DNA from: Lachnospiraceae bacterium
Lineage (GTDB): Bacteria > Bacillota > Clostridia > Lachnospirales > Lachnospiraceae
Direction of reading: 5' to 3'
Length of the DNA: 64,000 nt
Assembly (NCBI GenBank): GCA_021202335.1
Contig: JAJQDE010000006.1
Span: forward strand, 1-64,000
Part shown: in pieces, positions 39,192 through 48,907 of the stretch
Layout: the number at the start of each line of letters is the position of its first letter
Numbering within the stretch: position 1 is the first letter of the stretch
Translations under genes and position numbers: made by a program
The notes under the pieces: model-generated
What the model was told of the DNA's origin: nothing
Database searches by the model: none
Seen by the model: the letters and a program-made list of their open reading frames with translations, nothing else

Positions 39192-40232
39192 ATGCGCAAA
39201 AAGCAGCGCGGAAATAAGGGAAGCATGAAAAGAAGATACATATTTGCATATGCAATTTTAATCGCCGCTGTGGCGCTGCTGCTGATTTTGAATATTGCAA
39301 TCGGGAGCGTCAGGATTTCTCCCGGTGATATTTGGAGTATTGCCATAGGGAAAAAGACGGACGTTCTCATGGAAAGCATACTGTGGCAGATACGTCTGCC
39401 GAGGGCGGCAGCGGCGGCGGTGCTTGGCGGCGCGCTTGCGCTTTCGGGATATCTGCTGCAGACCTTTTTCCATAATCCTATAGCGGGGCCGTTTGTGCTT
39501 GGGATTTCCTCGGGGGCAAAGCTTGCGGTTGCGCTTGTGATGATTGTCTTTACGCGGGAGGCTGTGCGTGTCAGCTCGGCGTCAATGATAGCGGCGGCGT
39601 TTGCCGGCGCGCTCCTCTCCATGTGCTTTGTGCTTTTGATGGCGCGCGCGGTGGATAAAATGTCCATGCTGATTGTGGGCGGCGTGATGATTGGCTATAT
39701 CTGCTCGGCGATTACCGATATTGCGGTAACTTTTGCGGACGATGCGGACATCGTAAACCTGCATAATTGGTCGAAGGGCAGCTTTTCGGGGATTACATGG
39801 GAAAACGTGGCAGTCATGTCCGTTACGGTGTTTGCCGCTTCGGCGTTGATTTTTCTGCTTGCAAAGCCGATTGGCGCATATCAGCTTGGAGAGGTCTACG
39901 CGCGGAACATGGGAGTCAATCTGCGGCTGCTTAGGATATTGATGGTGCTTTTGTCGAGCGTGCTTGCCGCCTGCATCACGGCGTTTGCGGGTCCTGTTTC
40001 CTTTGTGGGGATTGCGGTGCCGCACCTTGTAAAGCGGCTGCTGAAAACGTCAAAGCCGATTTTGATGATTCCGGCATGCTTTCTCGGAGGAAGCGTCTTT
40101 TGCCTGATGTGCGACCTTTTGGCGCGCACGATGTTTGCGCCGACTGAAATGAGCATCAGCACGGTGACGGCTGTCTTTGGAGCGCCGGTCGTAATCGCGG
40201 TTCTGCTGCGGCGCAAAGGAGGGACGGGCTGA
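39192..40232 (+). CDS. FecCD-family ABC permease
   Basis: QIRLPRAAAAAVLGGALALSGYLLQTFFHNPIAGPFVLGISSGA; FVGIAVPHLVKRLL. Confidence 0.93.
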   Translation: MRKKQRGNKGSMKRRYIFAYAILIAAVALLLILNIAIGSVRISPGDIWSIAIGKKTDVLMESILWQIRLPRAAAAAVLGGALALSGYLLQTFFHNPIAGPFVLGISSGAKLAVALVMIVFTREAVRVSSASMIAAAFAGALLSMCFVLLMARAVDKMSMLIVGGVMIGYICSAITDIAVTFADDADIVNLHNWSKGSFSGITWENVAVMSVTVFAASALIFLLAKPIGAYQLGEVYARNMGVNLRLLRILMVLLSSVLAACITAFAGPVSFVGIAVPHLVKRLLKTSKPILMIPACFLGGSVFCLMCDLLARTMFAPTEMSISTVTAVFGAPVVIAVLLRRKGGTG

Positions 40233-40234
40233 AA

Positions 40235-41332
40235 ATGGCGGATTATTCTTTACATACGGAAAGGCTGTCGGTGGGCTATAACGGCAGACCGGTGCTGGAA
40301 CGGCTTGACTTCGGCGTAAACCGGGGCGAGCTTGTGACGCTGATAGGGCCAAACGGGGCGGGAAAGTCCACGCTGCTCAAAAGCCTTGCGGGACAGCTTG
40401 CGCCTGTTGCGGGCACTGCCTATATTGGAAAGGACGCGCTTGCGGATATCAGCGCGGACGCGCTCTCAAGGCGGCTTGCCGTGGTTTTCACCGAGCGGCT
40501 GCGAACTGAGCTTATGACCTGCCGTGATGTGGTGGCGACGGGGCGCTACCCGTACACGGGACGCTTTGGGATTTTGTCAAAGGAGGATAGGAAAAAGGTC
40601 GCGGAGGCGATGGAGCTTGTGCAGCTTAACGGGCTTGCCGACGCTGATTTCCAGAGCATAAGCGACGGTCAGAGGCAGCGCGTGATGCTGGCGCGCGCAA
40701 TCTGTCAGGAAACGGAGATTATTCTGCTCGACGAGCCGACCTCATATCTTGATGTGAAGCATAAGCTTGAATTTTTGTCGCTTTTGCAGAGGATGGCGCG
40801 CGAAAAGAAGCTTTCGGTGATTATGTCGCTCCACGAGCTTGACCTTGCGGGGAAGGTGTCGGATAAGCTTGTCTGCATCGGAAAAAACGGGGTTGAGCGT
40901 GTCGGCACGCCGAGGGAGGTTTTCGTGCAGGGATATATCAGCGAGCTTTTTTCCATTACCGCGGGAAGCTTCGACGAGGCTTCATACGCCATGGAGCCGG
41001 AGGCGCCAAAGGGAGCGCCGGAGGTTTTTGTCCTTGCGGGAGCAGGCTCCGGCAGGGAAACCTTTAGGGAGCTTCAAAGGAAGGGAATACCTTTCGCTAC
41101 GGGGATTATTTTCGAGAGCGATTTGGATTATCCTGTTGCGAGGGCGCTTGCCGCCAATGTCGTGTCCGCCGGCGCGTGCGAGCATATCGGAAATAAGCGG
41201 CTGCAAAGGGCAAAGGAGCTTGCGGCAAGCTGCAAAAGAGTTATTTGCTGCCGGCGCGATTTTGCACCATGGGAGCCGGAAAACCGGGAGCTGTACCGGG
41301 AGCTGAAAAAGAATTTCGCGGCTTTGGAGTGA
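40235..41332 (+). CDS. ABC transporter ATP-binding protein (iron/B12 type)
   Basis: LIGPNGAGKSTLLKSL, SDGQRQRVMLARAI, IILLDEPTSYLDVKHKLE. Confidence 0.94.
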   Translation: MADYSLHTERLSVGYNGRPVLERLDFGVNRGELVTLIGPNGAGKSTLLKSLAGQLAPVAGTAYIGKDALADISADALSRRLAVVFTERLRTELMTCRDVVATGRYPYTGRFGILSKEDRKKVAEAMELVQLNGLADADFQSISDGQRQRVMLARAICQETEIILLDEPTSYLDVKHKLEFLSLLQRMAREKKLSVIMSLHELDLAGKVSDKLVCIGKNGVERVGTPREVFVQGYISELFSITAGSFDEASYAMEPEAPKGAPEVFVLAGAGSGRETFRELQRKGIPFATGIIFESDLDYPVARALAANVVSAGACEHIGNKRLQRAKELAASCKRVICCRRDFAPWEPENRELYRELKKNFAALE

Positions 41333-41392
41333 ATAAACAGGAAAAAATCGAATAAACTTGAAATGAGCTGATATTCATGCTATAATGATATC

Positions 41393-41465
41393 AGCCAAGA
41401 AGGTTATGTGTGCCATGTGTACACAAAGCGACCCCCCCAAAGAATCCGCTTTGGGGGGGTCATTT
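41393..41465 (+). ncRNA. Putative antisense antitoxin RNA of type I TA locus 2
   Basis: Promoter TTGAAA(41358-41363)-17 bp-TATAAT(41381-41386); hairpin 41430-41461; repeats 41397-41407 and 41413-41424 complementary to toxin start region. Confidence 0.65.
41430..41461. terminator. Shared hairpin terminator of type I TA locus 2
   Basis: GACCCCCCCAAAG / CTTTGGGGGGGTC perfect 13-bp arms, 6-nt loop. Confidence 0.75.
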
Positions 41466-41468
41466 AGG

Positions 41469-41564
41469 CTAGTTGTCACGATTATCTCCGTCCAGCCATT
41501 TGCAAATGTAATATCCGACTACACTTGCCGTGACAGAGATTAAGAAGGTTATTATTATGTCCAT
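41469..41564 (-). CDS. Putative Fst/holin-like type I toxin, 31 aa (MDIIITFLISVTASVVGYYICKWLDGDNRDN)
   Basis: SD GGAAGGGGGTG; promoter TTGTTA-17-TATACT; single TM helix plus charged tail; same length as locus 1 toxin. Confidence 0.8.
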   Translation of the reverse strand: MDIIITFLISVTASVVGYYICKWLDGDNRDN

Positions 41565-41609
41565 GTATACACCCCCTTCCGTTGCCGGATTAGGTGTGAC
41601 AACGGAACA

Positions 41610-41638
41610 AGTATAGCATGTGCGGACAAGTATAACAA
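41610..41638 (-). promoter_or_regulatory. Promoter of toxin locus 2
   Basis: Minus strand TTGTTA (41638-41633), 17 bp, TATACT (41615-41610). Confidence 0.65.
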
Positions 41639-41698
41639 GAAGAAAGTTTCCGACCTTTTCGTAGTATAAAATAAAAATAAATCTGCGGGGGCTTATCA

Positions 41699-43204
41699 AT
41701 GAGGTTAAGTGATTTATTGGAATATGAAAGCATTGTCGTACAGTGCCATGACAATCCGGATGCCGACGCGATTGCAAGCGGCTACGGAGTTTATATGTAT
41801 TTTCGCAAGAAGCGCAAAAACGTGCGGCTTGTGTATGGCGGGCAGTTCGTCATTCAAAAAAGCAATCTCGGCCTGATGATACGCGAGCTGGAAATACCAA
41901 TAGAGCACGTGGCGCGCATTGACCCGCCCGAGCTTCTTATCACGGTGGATTGTCAGTACGGCGAAGGAAACGTGACGCATTTTGACGCAAAGGCGATTGC
42001 AGTCATAGACCACCATCAGGTGGGCGGCGCGCTGCCGCGGCTCAGCGAGGTCAGGAGCGGACTGGGCGCGTGCTCGACGCTGGTGCGCGAGCTGCTGGCG
42101 CAGGAGGGCATGGACATGAATGACGACATAAACCTTGCCACGGCGTTATACTACGGACTGATGATGGACACGGACCGGTTCAGCGAAATTTCCCATCCGC
42201 TGGATAAGGATTTACGCGACGATGCCGCTTACGACAGAAATAAAATCGCGATGCTGCGAAACGCCAACATATCTCTTGAGGAGCTTGAGATTGCCGGAGA
42301 GGCGCTCTGCGGCTACGAATATGAGGAAAAGCACCGTTATGCAGTTATTCCGGCACGCCCCTGCGACCCCAATATCCTTGGAATCATCGCCGACATGATG
42401 CTGGAGGTGGACGCGGTGGATTACTGCGTGGTGTACAGCATACTGCCGTTTGGCATAAAGCTGTCCGTGCGAAGCTGCAAAAAGGAAACGCGGGCAAACG
42501 AGCTTGCGGATTACCTGACGGAAAACATAGGCTCCGGAGGCGGACATGTCGAGAAGGCGGGCGGCTTCATCCGGCACGAACTTTTGCTGCGCGAGTACGG
42601 TGCGGACTGCACGAAGGAGCAGTGCGGCGCCTTTTTTAAAACGCGCCTGAACCAATACTTCGACGAATCGGAGGTGATTGACTCGGAGGTATACACCGCG
42701 GATATGACGCAGATGCAGACCTACCGCAGAAAAGATTTGCGGCTTGGCTATGTGAAGGCCTCTCAGATATACCGGACCGGGACACAGGTCATGATCCGCA
42801 CGCTTGAGGGCGACGTCGACCTGCCGATTACGGACGATATGTATATTATGATCGGCGTGAGCGGCGAGGTATACACAATGGAAAAGGAGGAGTTTGAGCG
42901 CAACCATAAGGCACTCGATGAGCCGTATGTCTTTGCGGGTGAGTACCAGCCGACGCTAAGGCGCTCGAGCGACGGCAGCAACATCTCACTCATTCCATAT
43001 GCAAAAGCCTGTGTGGCGGCTGATAATGTTGAAATCCGGGCAAAACAGCTTACCCACAGGGTTAAGGTTTTTTCCCGGTCGGACAGGGAACGCTACATGC
43101 TCGGCAAGCGCGGCGACTATCTTGCAGTGCGGGGCGGCAATCCGCATGACGTGTACGTGATTGCGGGCGATATGTTCGAGCGCATATATGGAAAAAAAGA
43201 CTGA
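41699..43204 (+). CDS. DHH family phosphoesterase
   Basis: VVQCHDNPDADAIASGYGVY, IAVIDHHQVGG, NIGSGGGHVEKAGGFI. Confidence 0.9.
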   Translation: MRLSDLLEYESIVVQCHDNPDADAIASGYGVYMYFRKKRKNVRLVYGGQFVIQKSNLGLMIRELEIPIEHVARIDPPELLITVDCQYGEGNVTHFDAKAIAVIDHHQVGGALPRLSEVRSGLGACSTLVRELLAQEGMDMNDDINLATALYYGLMMDTDRFSEISHPLDKDLRDDAAYDRNKIAMLRNANISLEELEIAGEALCGYEYEEKHRYAVIPARPCDPNILGIIADMMLEVDAVDYCVVYSILPFGIKLSVRSCKKETRANELADYLTENIGSGGGHVEKAGGFIRHELLLREYGADCTKEQCGAFFKTRLNQYFDESEVIDSEVYTADMTQMQTYRRKDLRLGYVKASQIYRTGTQVMIRTLEGDVDLPITDDMYIMIGVSGEVYTMEKEEFERNHKALDEPYVFAGEYQPTLRRSSDGSNISLIPYAKACVAADNVEIRAKQLTHRVKVFSRSDRERYMLGKRGDYLAVRGGNPHDVYVIAGDMFERIYGKKD

Positions 43205-43293
43205 AATTGTCGGAAATAAATAAAAAAAATTAATTTTTTTCAAATTTTCTGTGTACATATACAAAATTATACGATATAATTATGAATGTAGCC

Positions 43294-43341
43294 ATAACAA
43301 TAGTTATAACAATAGTTATAATGATAGTTATGACAACAGTT
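43294..43341. repeat. Four tandem 12-bp repeats in leader of sugar ABC operon
   Basis: ATAACAATAGTT ATAACAATAGTT ATAATGATAGTT ATGACAACAGTT. Confidence 0.9.
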
Positions 43342-43373
43342 ACAAAATATTTTATTAATGGAGGGAATTTTTT

Positions 43374-44513
43374 ATGAAAAAGAAACTCGTAAGCGTACTT
43401 ATGTGCGCGGCAATGACGGCAACCGTTCTTGCAGGCTGCGGTTCATCATCAACAACGACAACAACAGACACATCATCAGCGGATACATCTGCAGCAGATA
43501 CGTCAGCATCTAATGCGGCAGAGACAACTGCTGCTACAGAGGCGGCAGCAGACGCATCAGCAGATGCATCAGCATCAGGCGATGTGCTCACAATCGGCTT
43601 TGCGCAGGTAGGTCATGAGTCTGACTGGCGTACGGCATCCACAAATTCATGCCAGACCGTATTCACGGCAGAGAACGGCTATGATTTACAGTTCGTTGAC
43701 TGCGATAACGATTCGGCAGTTCAGATTGAGGCAGTCCGTGGCTTTATCGAGCAGGACGTTGACTACATCATAATCGACCCCATCGTTTCAACAGGTTGGG
43801 ACACAGTGCTTACAGAGTGCGAGGATGCAGGCATTCCCGTAATCGTAATCGACCGTACGATTGACGACTCAGACAAGTATGTTTCATGGGTTGGTTCAAA
43901 CTTTAAGACAGAGGGTCTTGCAGCCGGCGAGTGGTTAAAGGCTTACGCTGAGCTTAAGGGCATCGAGGACATCAACGTGCTCGTTATCGAAGGCTCAACA
44001 GGCGCTTCAGCAACAATCGGACGTACAGACGGCTTCAAGGAAATCGCTGACAGAGAGGGCTGGACAATTCTTGACTCACAGAACGGCGACTTTACGCAGG
44101 CAGGCGGCCAGGAGGTTATGGAGTCTTACTGCAAGAGCTATGAGGGACAGTTCAACGTAGTTATCTGCCAGAATGATAACGAAGCATTCGGTGCAATGGA
44201 CGCTATGAAGAACGCAGGCGTTTCTTACGGGGTGGACGGCGATGTTATTCTTGTTTCCTTCGACGCTTGTACGGCAGGTCTTGAGTATGTGCTTTCAGGC
44301 GACATCAACGCAGACTTCGAGTGCAATCCCCTTGCAGCTCCTTTCGTGGAGGAGGTTATCCAGACACTTGAAGCAGGCGGAACACCTGAGAAGGAAGTAT
44401 ACATGTCAGAGCATTGGTTTGTAAATGAAGATATCCTTTCTTCAATCACGGTTGACGGCGAGGAGCAGGAGCTTACGGTTGTTGACCAGGCAGTGGTTGA
44501 CGCACAGTATTAA
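43374..44513 (+). CDS. Sugar ABC transporter substrate-binding lipoprotein (YtfQ-like)
   Basis: Lipobox VLAGCG; VLTIGFAQVGHESDWRTASTNS, VDYIIIDPIVSTGWDTVL. Confidence 0.92.
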   Translation: MKKKLVSVLMCAAMTATVLAGCGSSSTTTTTDTSSADTSAADTSASNAAETTAATEAAADASADASASGDVLTIGFAQVGHESDWRTASTNSCQTVFTAENGYDLQFVDCDNDSAVQIEAVRGFIEQDVDYIIIDPIVSTGWDTVLTECEDAGIPVIVIDRTIDDSDKYVSWVGSNFKTEGLAAGEWLKAYAELKGIEDINVLVIEGSTGASATIGRTDGFKEIADREGWTILDSQNGDFTQAGGQEVMESYCKSYEGQFNVVICQNDNEAFGAMDAMKNAGVSYGVDGDVILVSFDACTAGLEYVLSGDINADFECNPLAAPFVEEVIQTLEAGGTPEKEVYMSEHWFVNEDILSSITVDGEEQELTVVDQAVVDAQY

Positions 44514-44633
44514 TCAGCAGTACATAATTCCAAATATCCCGGCAGGGATTTGGGAATGGATTATTGGGAGGAGAGGGATATCTCCTCCCATGTTATTAAG
44601 TGCGCGGAGGGCAGCGCGGAAATGGGGTAGAAT

Positions 44634-46148
44634 ATGGATAATCAGGTTATTTTGACCATGAGGGGGATTACGATGACCTTCCCCGGCGTAAAGGCGCTTG
44701 ACAATGTGGATCTTACGCTGCGAAAGGGCGAGATTATGGCGCTCATGGGAGAAAACGGTGCGGGAAAGTCGACTCTGATAAAGTGTCTGACAGGCATAAA
44801 CGCATTTGAGGCAGGAGAAATACATTTAGAGGGAATAGAAGGAGCGGTTGTAAACCACTCTACACTGGACGCGCAGAAAAAAGGAATCTCCACGGTTTAT
44901 CAGGAGGTAAACCTCTGCCCGAACCTGAGTGTGGCGGAAAACCTCTTTATCGGGCGTGAGCCCAGGACAAAGCTGGGTACGATTAATTGGAAGGAAATGG
45001 TAAAAAAAGCGCAGAAAATCATTGACGATTTGGATATAAAGGTTGATGCGACGCAGAACCTTGAGGAATGTTCGCTTGCGCTCCAGCAGATGATAGCGAT
45101 TGCGAGAGCCGTGGACATGGACTGCAAGGTGCTGATTTTGGATGAGCCGACCTCGTCGCTTGACGACAATGAGGTTGAAAAGCTGTTTACGCTGATGCGG
45201 CAGCTTAAGGATAAGGGTGTGGCAATCGTGTTTGTCACCCACTTTTTGGAACAGGTATATGCGGTATGCGACCGGATTACGGTCTTGAGAAACGGACAGT
45301 TAGTCGGCGAGTACCCCATTAATGAGCTGCCAAGGGTTAAGCTTGTGGCGGCAATGATGGGCAAGGATTTTGACGACCTTGCAGCCATCAAAACAGGGGA
45401 AAAGCAGGACTTTAGCAAGGCGCCGCTTGTAGTTGACGCAAAGGGCATGAGCCATAAAGGAACGATTAAGCCCTTCGACCTTGAAATCCACGAGGGAGAG
45501 GTTGTGGGACTCACGGGGCTTTTGGGCTCAGGGCGCAGCGAGCTGGCAAGAGTTATCTACGGCGCTGATAAAAATCAGACGGGAGAGCTGAAATTCCGCG
45601 GAAAGAAAGCGGACATCAATGCTCCCATCGACGCGATGAAGCTCGGAATGGGACTGCTTCCCGACGACAGAAAGGCGGAGGGAATAATCGGAGACCTTTC
45701 CGTGAGGGAAAACATCATTCTCGCGCTTCAGGCAAAGCGGGGCGTTTTCAGGCTCCTGCCTATGAGTAAGCAGATAGAAATTGCGGACAAATACATTGAC
45801 ATGCTTCAGATAAAGACGGCAAGCAGAGAAACCCTGATTAAGCAGCTTTCAGGAGGAAATCAGCAAAAGGTTATCCTCGGAAGATGGCTTGCCACGGATC
45901 CGAACTTCCTTATCCTCGACGAGCCTACGCGTGGAATTGACATAGGCACAAAGACGGAAATCCAAAAGCTTGTGCTTAAGCTTGCGGGAGAGGGCAAGAG
46001 CCTGATTTTCATTTCCTCGGAGATAGAGGAAATGCTGCGCACCTGCTCGAAGCTGGCAGTCATGCGCGACGGTCAGAAGGTTGGCGAGATTACTGAAAAT
46101 CTGACTCAGGAGAACGTGATGAAAGAAATCGCGGGAATGGGGGCTTAA
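44634..46148 (+). CDS. Sugar ABC transporter ATP-binding protein (two NBDs, YtfR/MglA-like)
   Basis: GENGAGKSTLIKCL, LILDEPTSSLDDNE, LSGGNQQKVILGRWLATDPNFLILDEPTRGIDIG. Confidence 0.95.
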   Translation: MDNQVILTMRGITMTFPGVKALDNVDLTLRKGEIMALMGENGAGKSTLIKCLTGINAFEAGEIHLEGIEGAVVNHSTLDAQKKGISTVYQEVNLCPNLSVAENLFIGREPRTKLGTINWKEMVKKAQKIIDDLDIKVDATQNLEECSLALQQMIAIARAVDMDCKVLILDEPTSSLDDNEVEKLFTLMRQLKDKGVAIVFVTHFLEQVYAVCDRITVLRNGQLVGEYPINELPRVKLVAAMMGKDFDDLAAIKTGEKQDFSKAPLVVDAKGMSHKGTIKPFDLEIHEGEVVGLTGLLGSGRSELARVIYGADKNQTGELKFRGKKADINAPIDAMKLGMGLLPDDRKAEGIIGDLSVRENIILALQAKRGVFRLLPMSKQIEIADKYIDMLQIKTASRETLIKQLSGGNQQKVILGRWLATDPNFLILDEPTRGIDIGTKTEIQKLVLKLAGEGKSLIFISSEIEEMLRTCSKLAVMRDGQKVGEITENLTQENVMKEIAGMGA

Positions 46149-46149
46149 A

Positions 46150-47214
46150 ATGAACAAAATAAAAAAACTGACAGGAATGCCATTGTTCCTTCCTATCTTT
46201 TGTATGATTTTAGTTATGGCAGTAAACATCATTTACGATGTTGCAAACGGAAATTTTGCTTTGAATTTCTTTACGATATCCATTCGGAACGGAATTTTGT
46301 ACGGCCGTCTGATTGATATTCTCAACAGAGGAAGCGAGATTGCGATTTTGGCAATCGGAATGACCTTAGTGGTATCATCATCGGCAGGTACGGATATTTC
46401 GGTAGGCTCGGTAATGTCGCTTGCGGCGTCCTTCTGCTGTATGCTTCTTGCGGGCTATGGCGTGTCGTCAACGAATGAGCTTGCAATGCCGCTTATCATA
46501 GGCGTGCTCGGCGGAATGCTGATGGGCTGCGTGTGCGGCGCGTTCAACGGCTTTTTGGTTGCAAATCTGAACGTGCAGCCGATGGTCGCCACGCTGATTT
46601 TGTATTCGGCGGCAAGGGCAATCGGGCTTTTGCTCTGCAACAACATGATTGTATATGTGCGTGTTCCTTCCTTTAAGGTATTCGGCGACTATGTGGGTAT
46701 AATTCCGACGCCCATCATCATCGCGGCAGTATGTATCATCATCATTACGCTTGTGCTCAAAAAGACCGCGCTCGGTCTGTACATACAGAGTGTAGGTATC
46801 AACAAAAAGGCGTCGAGGATTGCGGGAATAAAGTCGGAGAAAATGATTTTCCTCTGCTATGTTATCTGCGGACTCTGCGCAGGCATCGCGGGAATTGTCG
46901 CGGCATCGAGAATAAGCTCCGCGGACTCCAATAACATCGGCAAGAACTTTGAGCTTGACGCAATTCTTTCCGTGGCGCTCGGCGGCAACAGCTTAGGCGG
47001 CGGTAAATTCCGCCTTGCAGGCTCGATTATCGGCGCATACACGATACAGGCGATTACCACCACACTCTACGCGATCGGCGTTTCGACAGAGCAGGCGCCC
47101 GTTTATAAGGCTGTCATCGTTATCATTATCGTGGCGGTACAGGCTCCTCCCGTGAAAGCGTTCTTCAAAAAGTGGTCGGCAAAAAGACAGCTTGCTAAGG
47201 GAGGTGCGGCATAA
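46150..47214 (+). CDS. Sugar ABC transporter permease (YtfT-like)
   Basis: VVSSSAGTDISVGSVMSLAA, GAFNGFLVANLNVQPMVATL. Confidence 0.92.
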   Translation: MNKIKKLTGMPLFLPIFCMILVMAVNIIYDVANGNFALNFFTISIRNGILYGRLIDILNRGSEIAILAIGMTLVVSSSAGTDISVGSVMSLAASFCCMLLAGYGVSSTNELAMPLIIGVLGGMLMGCVCGAFNGFLVANLNVQPMVATLILYSAARAIGLLLCNNMIVYVRVPSFKVFGDYVGIIPTPIIIAAVCIIIITLVLKKTALGLYIQSVGINKKASRIAGIKSEKMIFLCYVICGLCAGIAGIVAASRISSADSNNIGKNFELDAILSVALGGNSLGGGKFRLAGSIIGAYTIQAITTTLYAIGVSTEQAPVYKAVIVIIIVAVQAPPVKAFFKKWSAKRQLAKGGAA

Positions 47215-48233
47215 TGAAAAAGAGAAAGATTAATGGAAATACACTTCTGCTGATAATTACGATTGCGCTTTTCGTGGTGATGTATGCGGCAGGCTGCATT
47301 ATATATGGAAGTAAAGGCTTTACGCATTTACAGACCTTTTTGAACATACTTATAAACAACGCAGGGCTTTTGTGCGTCACGAGCGGAATGACCTGCGTCA
47401 TGCTCACGGGAGGCATTGATATTTCCGTCGGCTCTCTGATTGCGCTGGACTGCATGTTCCTTGCGGTTGGCATGGAGCGCTGGGGCATGAACCCCGTCGT
47501 GCTGTGCATTTTGGTGCTTCTGATAGGTATTCTGTTCGGCATTGTGCAGGGCTTTTGCGTGGGCTACTTAAACATTCAGCCCTTTATCGTGACGATGGCG
47601 GGCATGTTCTTTGGCAGAGGTATGACGGCGGTAATCTGTACGGACCAGGTGTCCATCAGCAATGAAACCTTTGTTGCATGGGCAAATAAGAAAATCCAAA
47701 TCCCGTTTGGGATAGGCTCCTACACAAACAGCAAGAGTGTTCTGCAAGTGCCGTTCATCCGCGTGACCGTAGTGATAGCGCTGCTTGTGCTTGTTGTCAT
47801 TTTCCTGATGCTGCGCTATACGAAGTTCGGGCGCAACCTGTATGCGGTCGGCGGAAGCGAGCAGTCGGCGGCAATGATGGGACTTGACGTGAAAAAGACA
47901 AAGATGTACGCATACATACTTTCCTCATTCCTCTGCTCTATTGGCGGCATATGCTTCTGCTTGAACACTATGTCGGGAAACGTGCAGCAGGCGTCAGGGC
48001 TTGAGATGGATGCGATTTCGTCGGCGGTTATCGGCGGCACGCTCCTTACGGGAGGCGTGGGAAACCCCATCGGTTCCTTCTTCGGCGTGCTGATAAACGG
48101 TACGATTTCCACGCTGGTTAAGACCAACGGAAAGCTTTTAAGCTCGTGGTCGAACATCGCGGTGGCGGCGCTGCTCTGCTTCTTCATAGTGCTGCAAAGC
48201 ATCTTTGCGAAGATTAAGGAGAAAAAAGGGTGA
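47214..48233 (+). CDS. Sugar ABC transporter permease (YjfF-like)
   Basis: MLTGGIDISVGSLIALD, GFCVGYLNIQPFIVTMAGMFFGRG. Confidence 0.92.
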   Translation: MKKRKINGNTLLLIITIALFVVMYAAGCIIYGSKGFTHLQTFLNILINNAGLLCVTSGMTCVMLTGGIDISVGSLIALDCMFLAVGMERWGMNPVVLCILVLLIGILFGIVQGFCVGYLNIQPFIVTMAGMFFGRGMTAVICTDQVSISNETFVAWANKKIQIPFGIGSYTNSKSVLQVPFIRVTVVIALLVLVVIFLMLRYTKFGRNLYAVGGSEQSAAMMGLDVKKTKMYAYILSSFLCSIGGICFCLNTMSGNVQQASGLEMDAISSAVIGGTLLTGGVGNPIGSFFGVLINGTISTLVKTNGKLLSSWSNIAVAALLCFFIVLQSIFAKIKEKKG

Positions 48234-48293
48234 AGGCTTTGCCTTCACCCAAGAAAAAATAAAGAATGTGCCGAAAGCACATTCTTTATTTTT
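48228..48293. terminator. Two consecutive hairpins between convergent yjfF-like and thrH genes
   Basis: GGGTGAAGGC ttt GCCTTCACCC and AAAAATAAAGAATGTGC cgaaa GCACATTCTTTATTTTT. Confidence 0.85.
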
Positions 48294-48304
48294 TAAGTGA
48301 TATT

Positions 48305-48907
48305 TTAATCAAGCGATTTTTTGATTGCCGACATAAGCTCGTCGTATGTTTCGTATGCCGGCAGCTCGGGATTGTCAGCCTTGATTTTATCAGTGCTTTT
48401 GAATAAAAAGCCCGCCTTGCTTGCCTTTATCATCGCCAGGTCGTTGTAGCTGTCGCCGCTTGCAATGGTTTCATAGCCGATGGACTGCAAAGCCTTCACC
48501 GTGGTAAGCTTCGACTGCTCGCAGCGCATCCTGAAGCCCGTAATTTCGCCGTTTGCGGCAACCTCGAGCGAGTTGCAGAAAATGGTAGGCCAACCGAGCT
48601 TTTTCATCAGCGGTGTGGCAAACTGCTCAAAGGTATCGCTGATAATGATAACCTGGCAGAGAGAGCGCAGCTCATCCAAAAATTCCTTTGCGCCGGGGAT
48701 AGGGTCGATTTTGGCAATCGTTTCCTGTATCTCCTTAATGCCAAGCCCGTGCTCCTTGAGCACTCCAAGCCTCCACGTCATAAGCTTGCCGTAATCAGGC
48801 TCGTCGCGCGTCGTCTTTTTCAGCTCCGGTATGCCGCTTGCCTCGGCAAACGCAATCCATATTTCCGGCACCAATACACCCTCTAAATCCAAACATGTTA
48901 TGTACAT
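48305..48907 (-). CDS. thrH: Bifunctional phosphoserine phosphatase/homoserine phosphotransferase ThrH
   Basis: MYITCLDLEGVLVPEIWIAFAEASGIPELKKTTRDEPDYGKLM, IIISDTFEQFATPLMKKLGWPT. Confidence 0.9.
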   Translation of the reverse strand: MYITCLDLEGVLVPEIWIAFAEASGIPELKKTTRDEPDYGKLMTWRLGVLKEHGLGIKEIQETIAKIDPIPGAKEFLDELRSLCQVIIISDTFEQFATPLMKKLGWPTIFCNSLEVAANGEITGFRMRCEQSKLTTVKALQSIGYETIASGDSYNDLAMIKASKAGFLFKSTDKIKADNPELPAYETYDELMSAIKKSLD

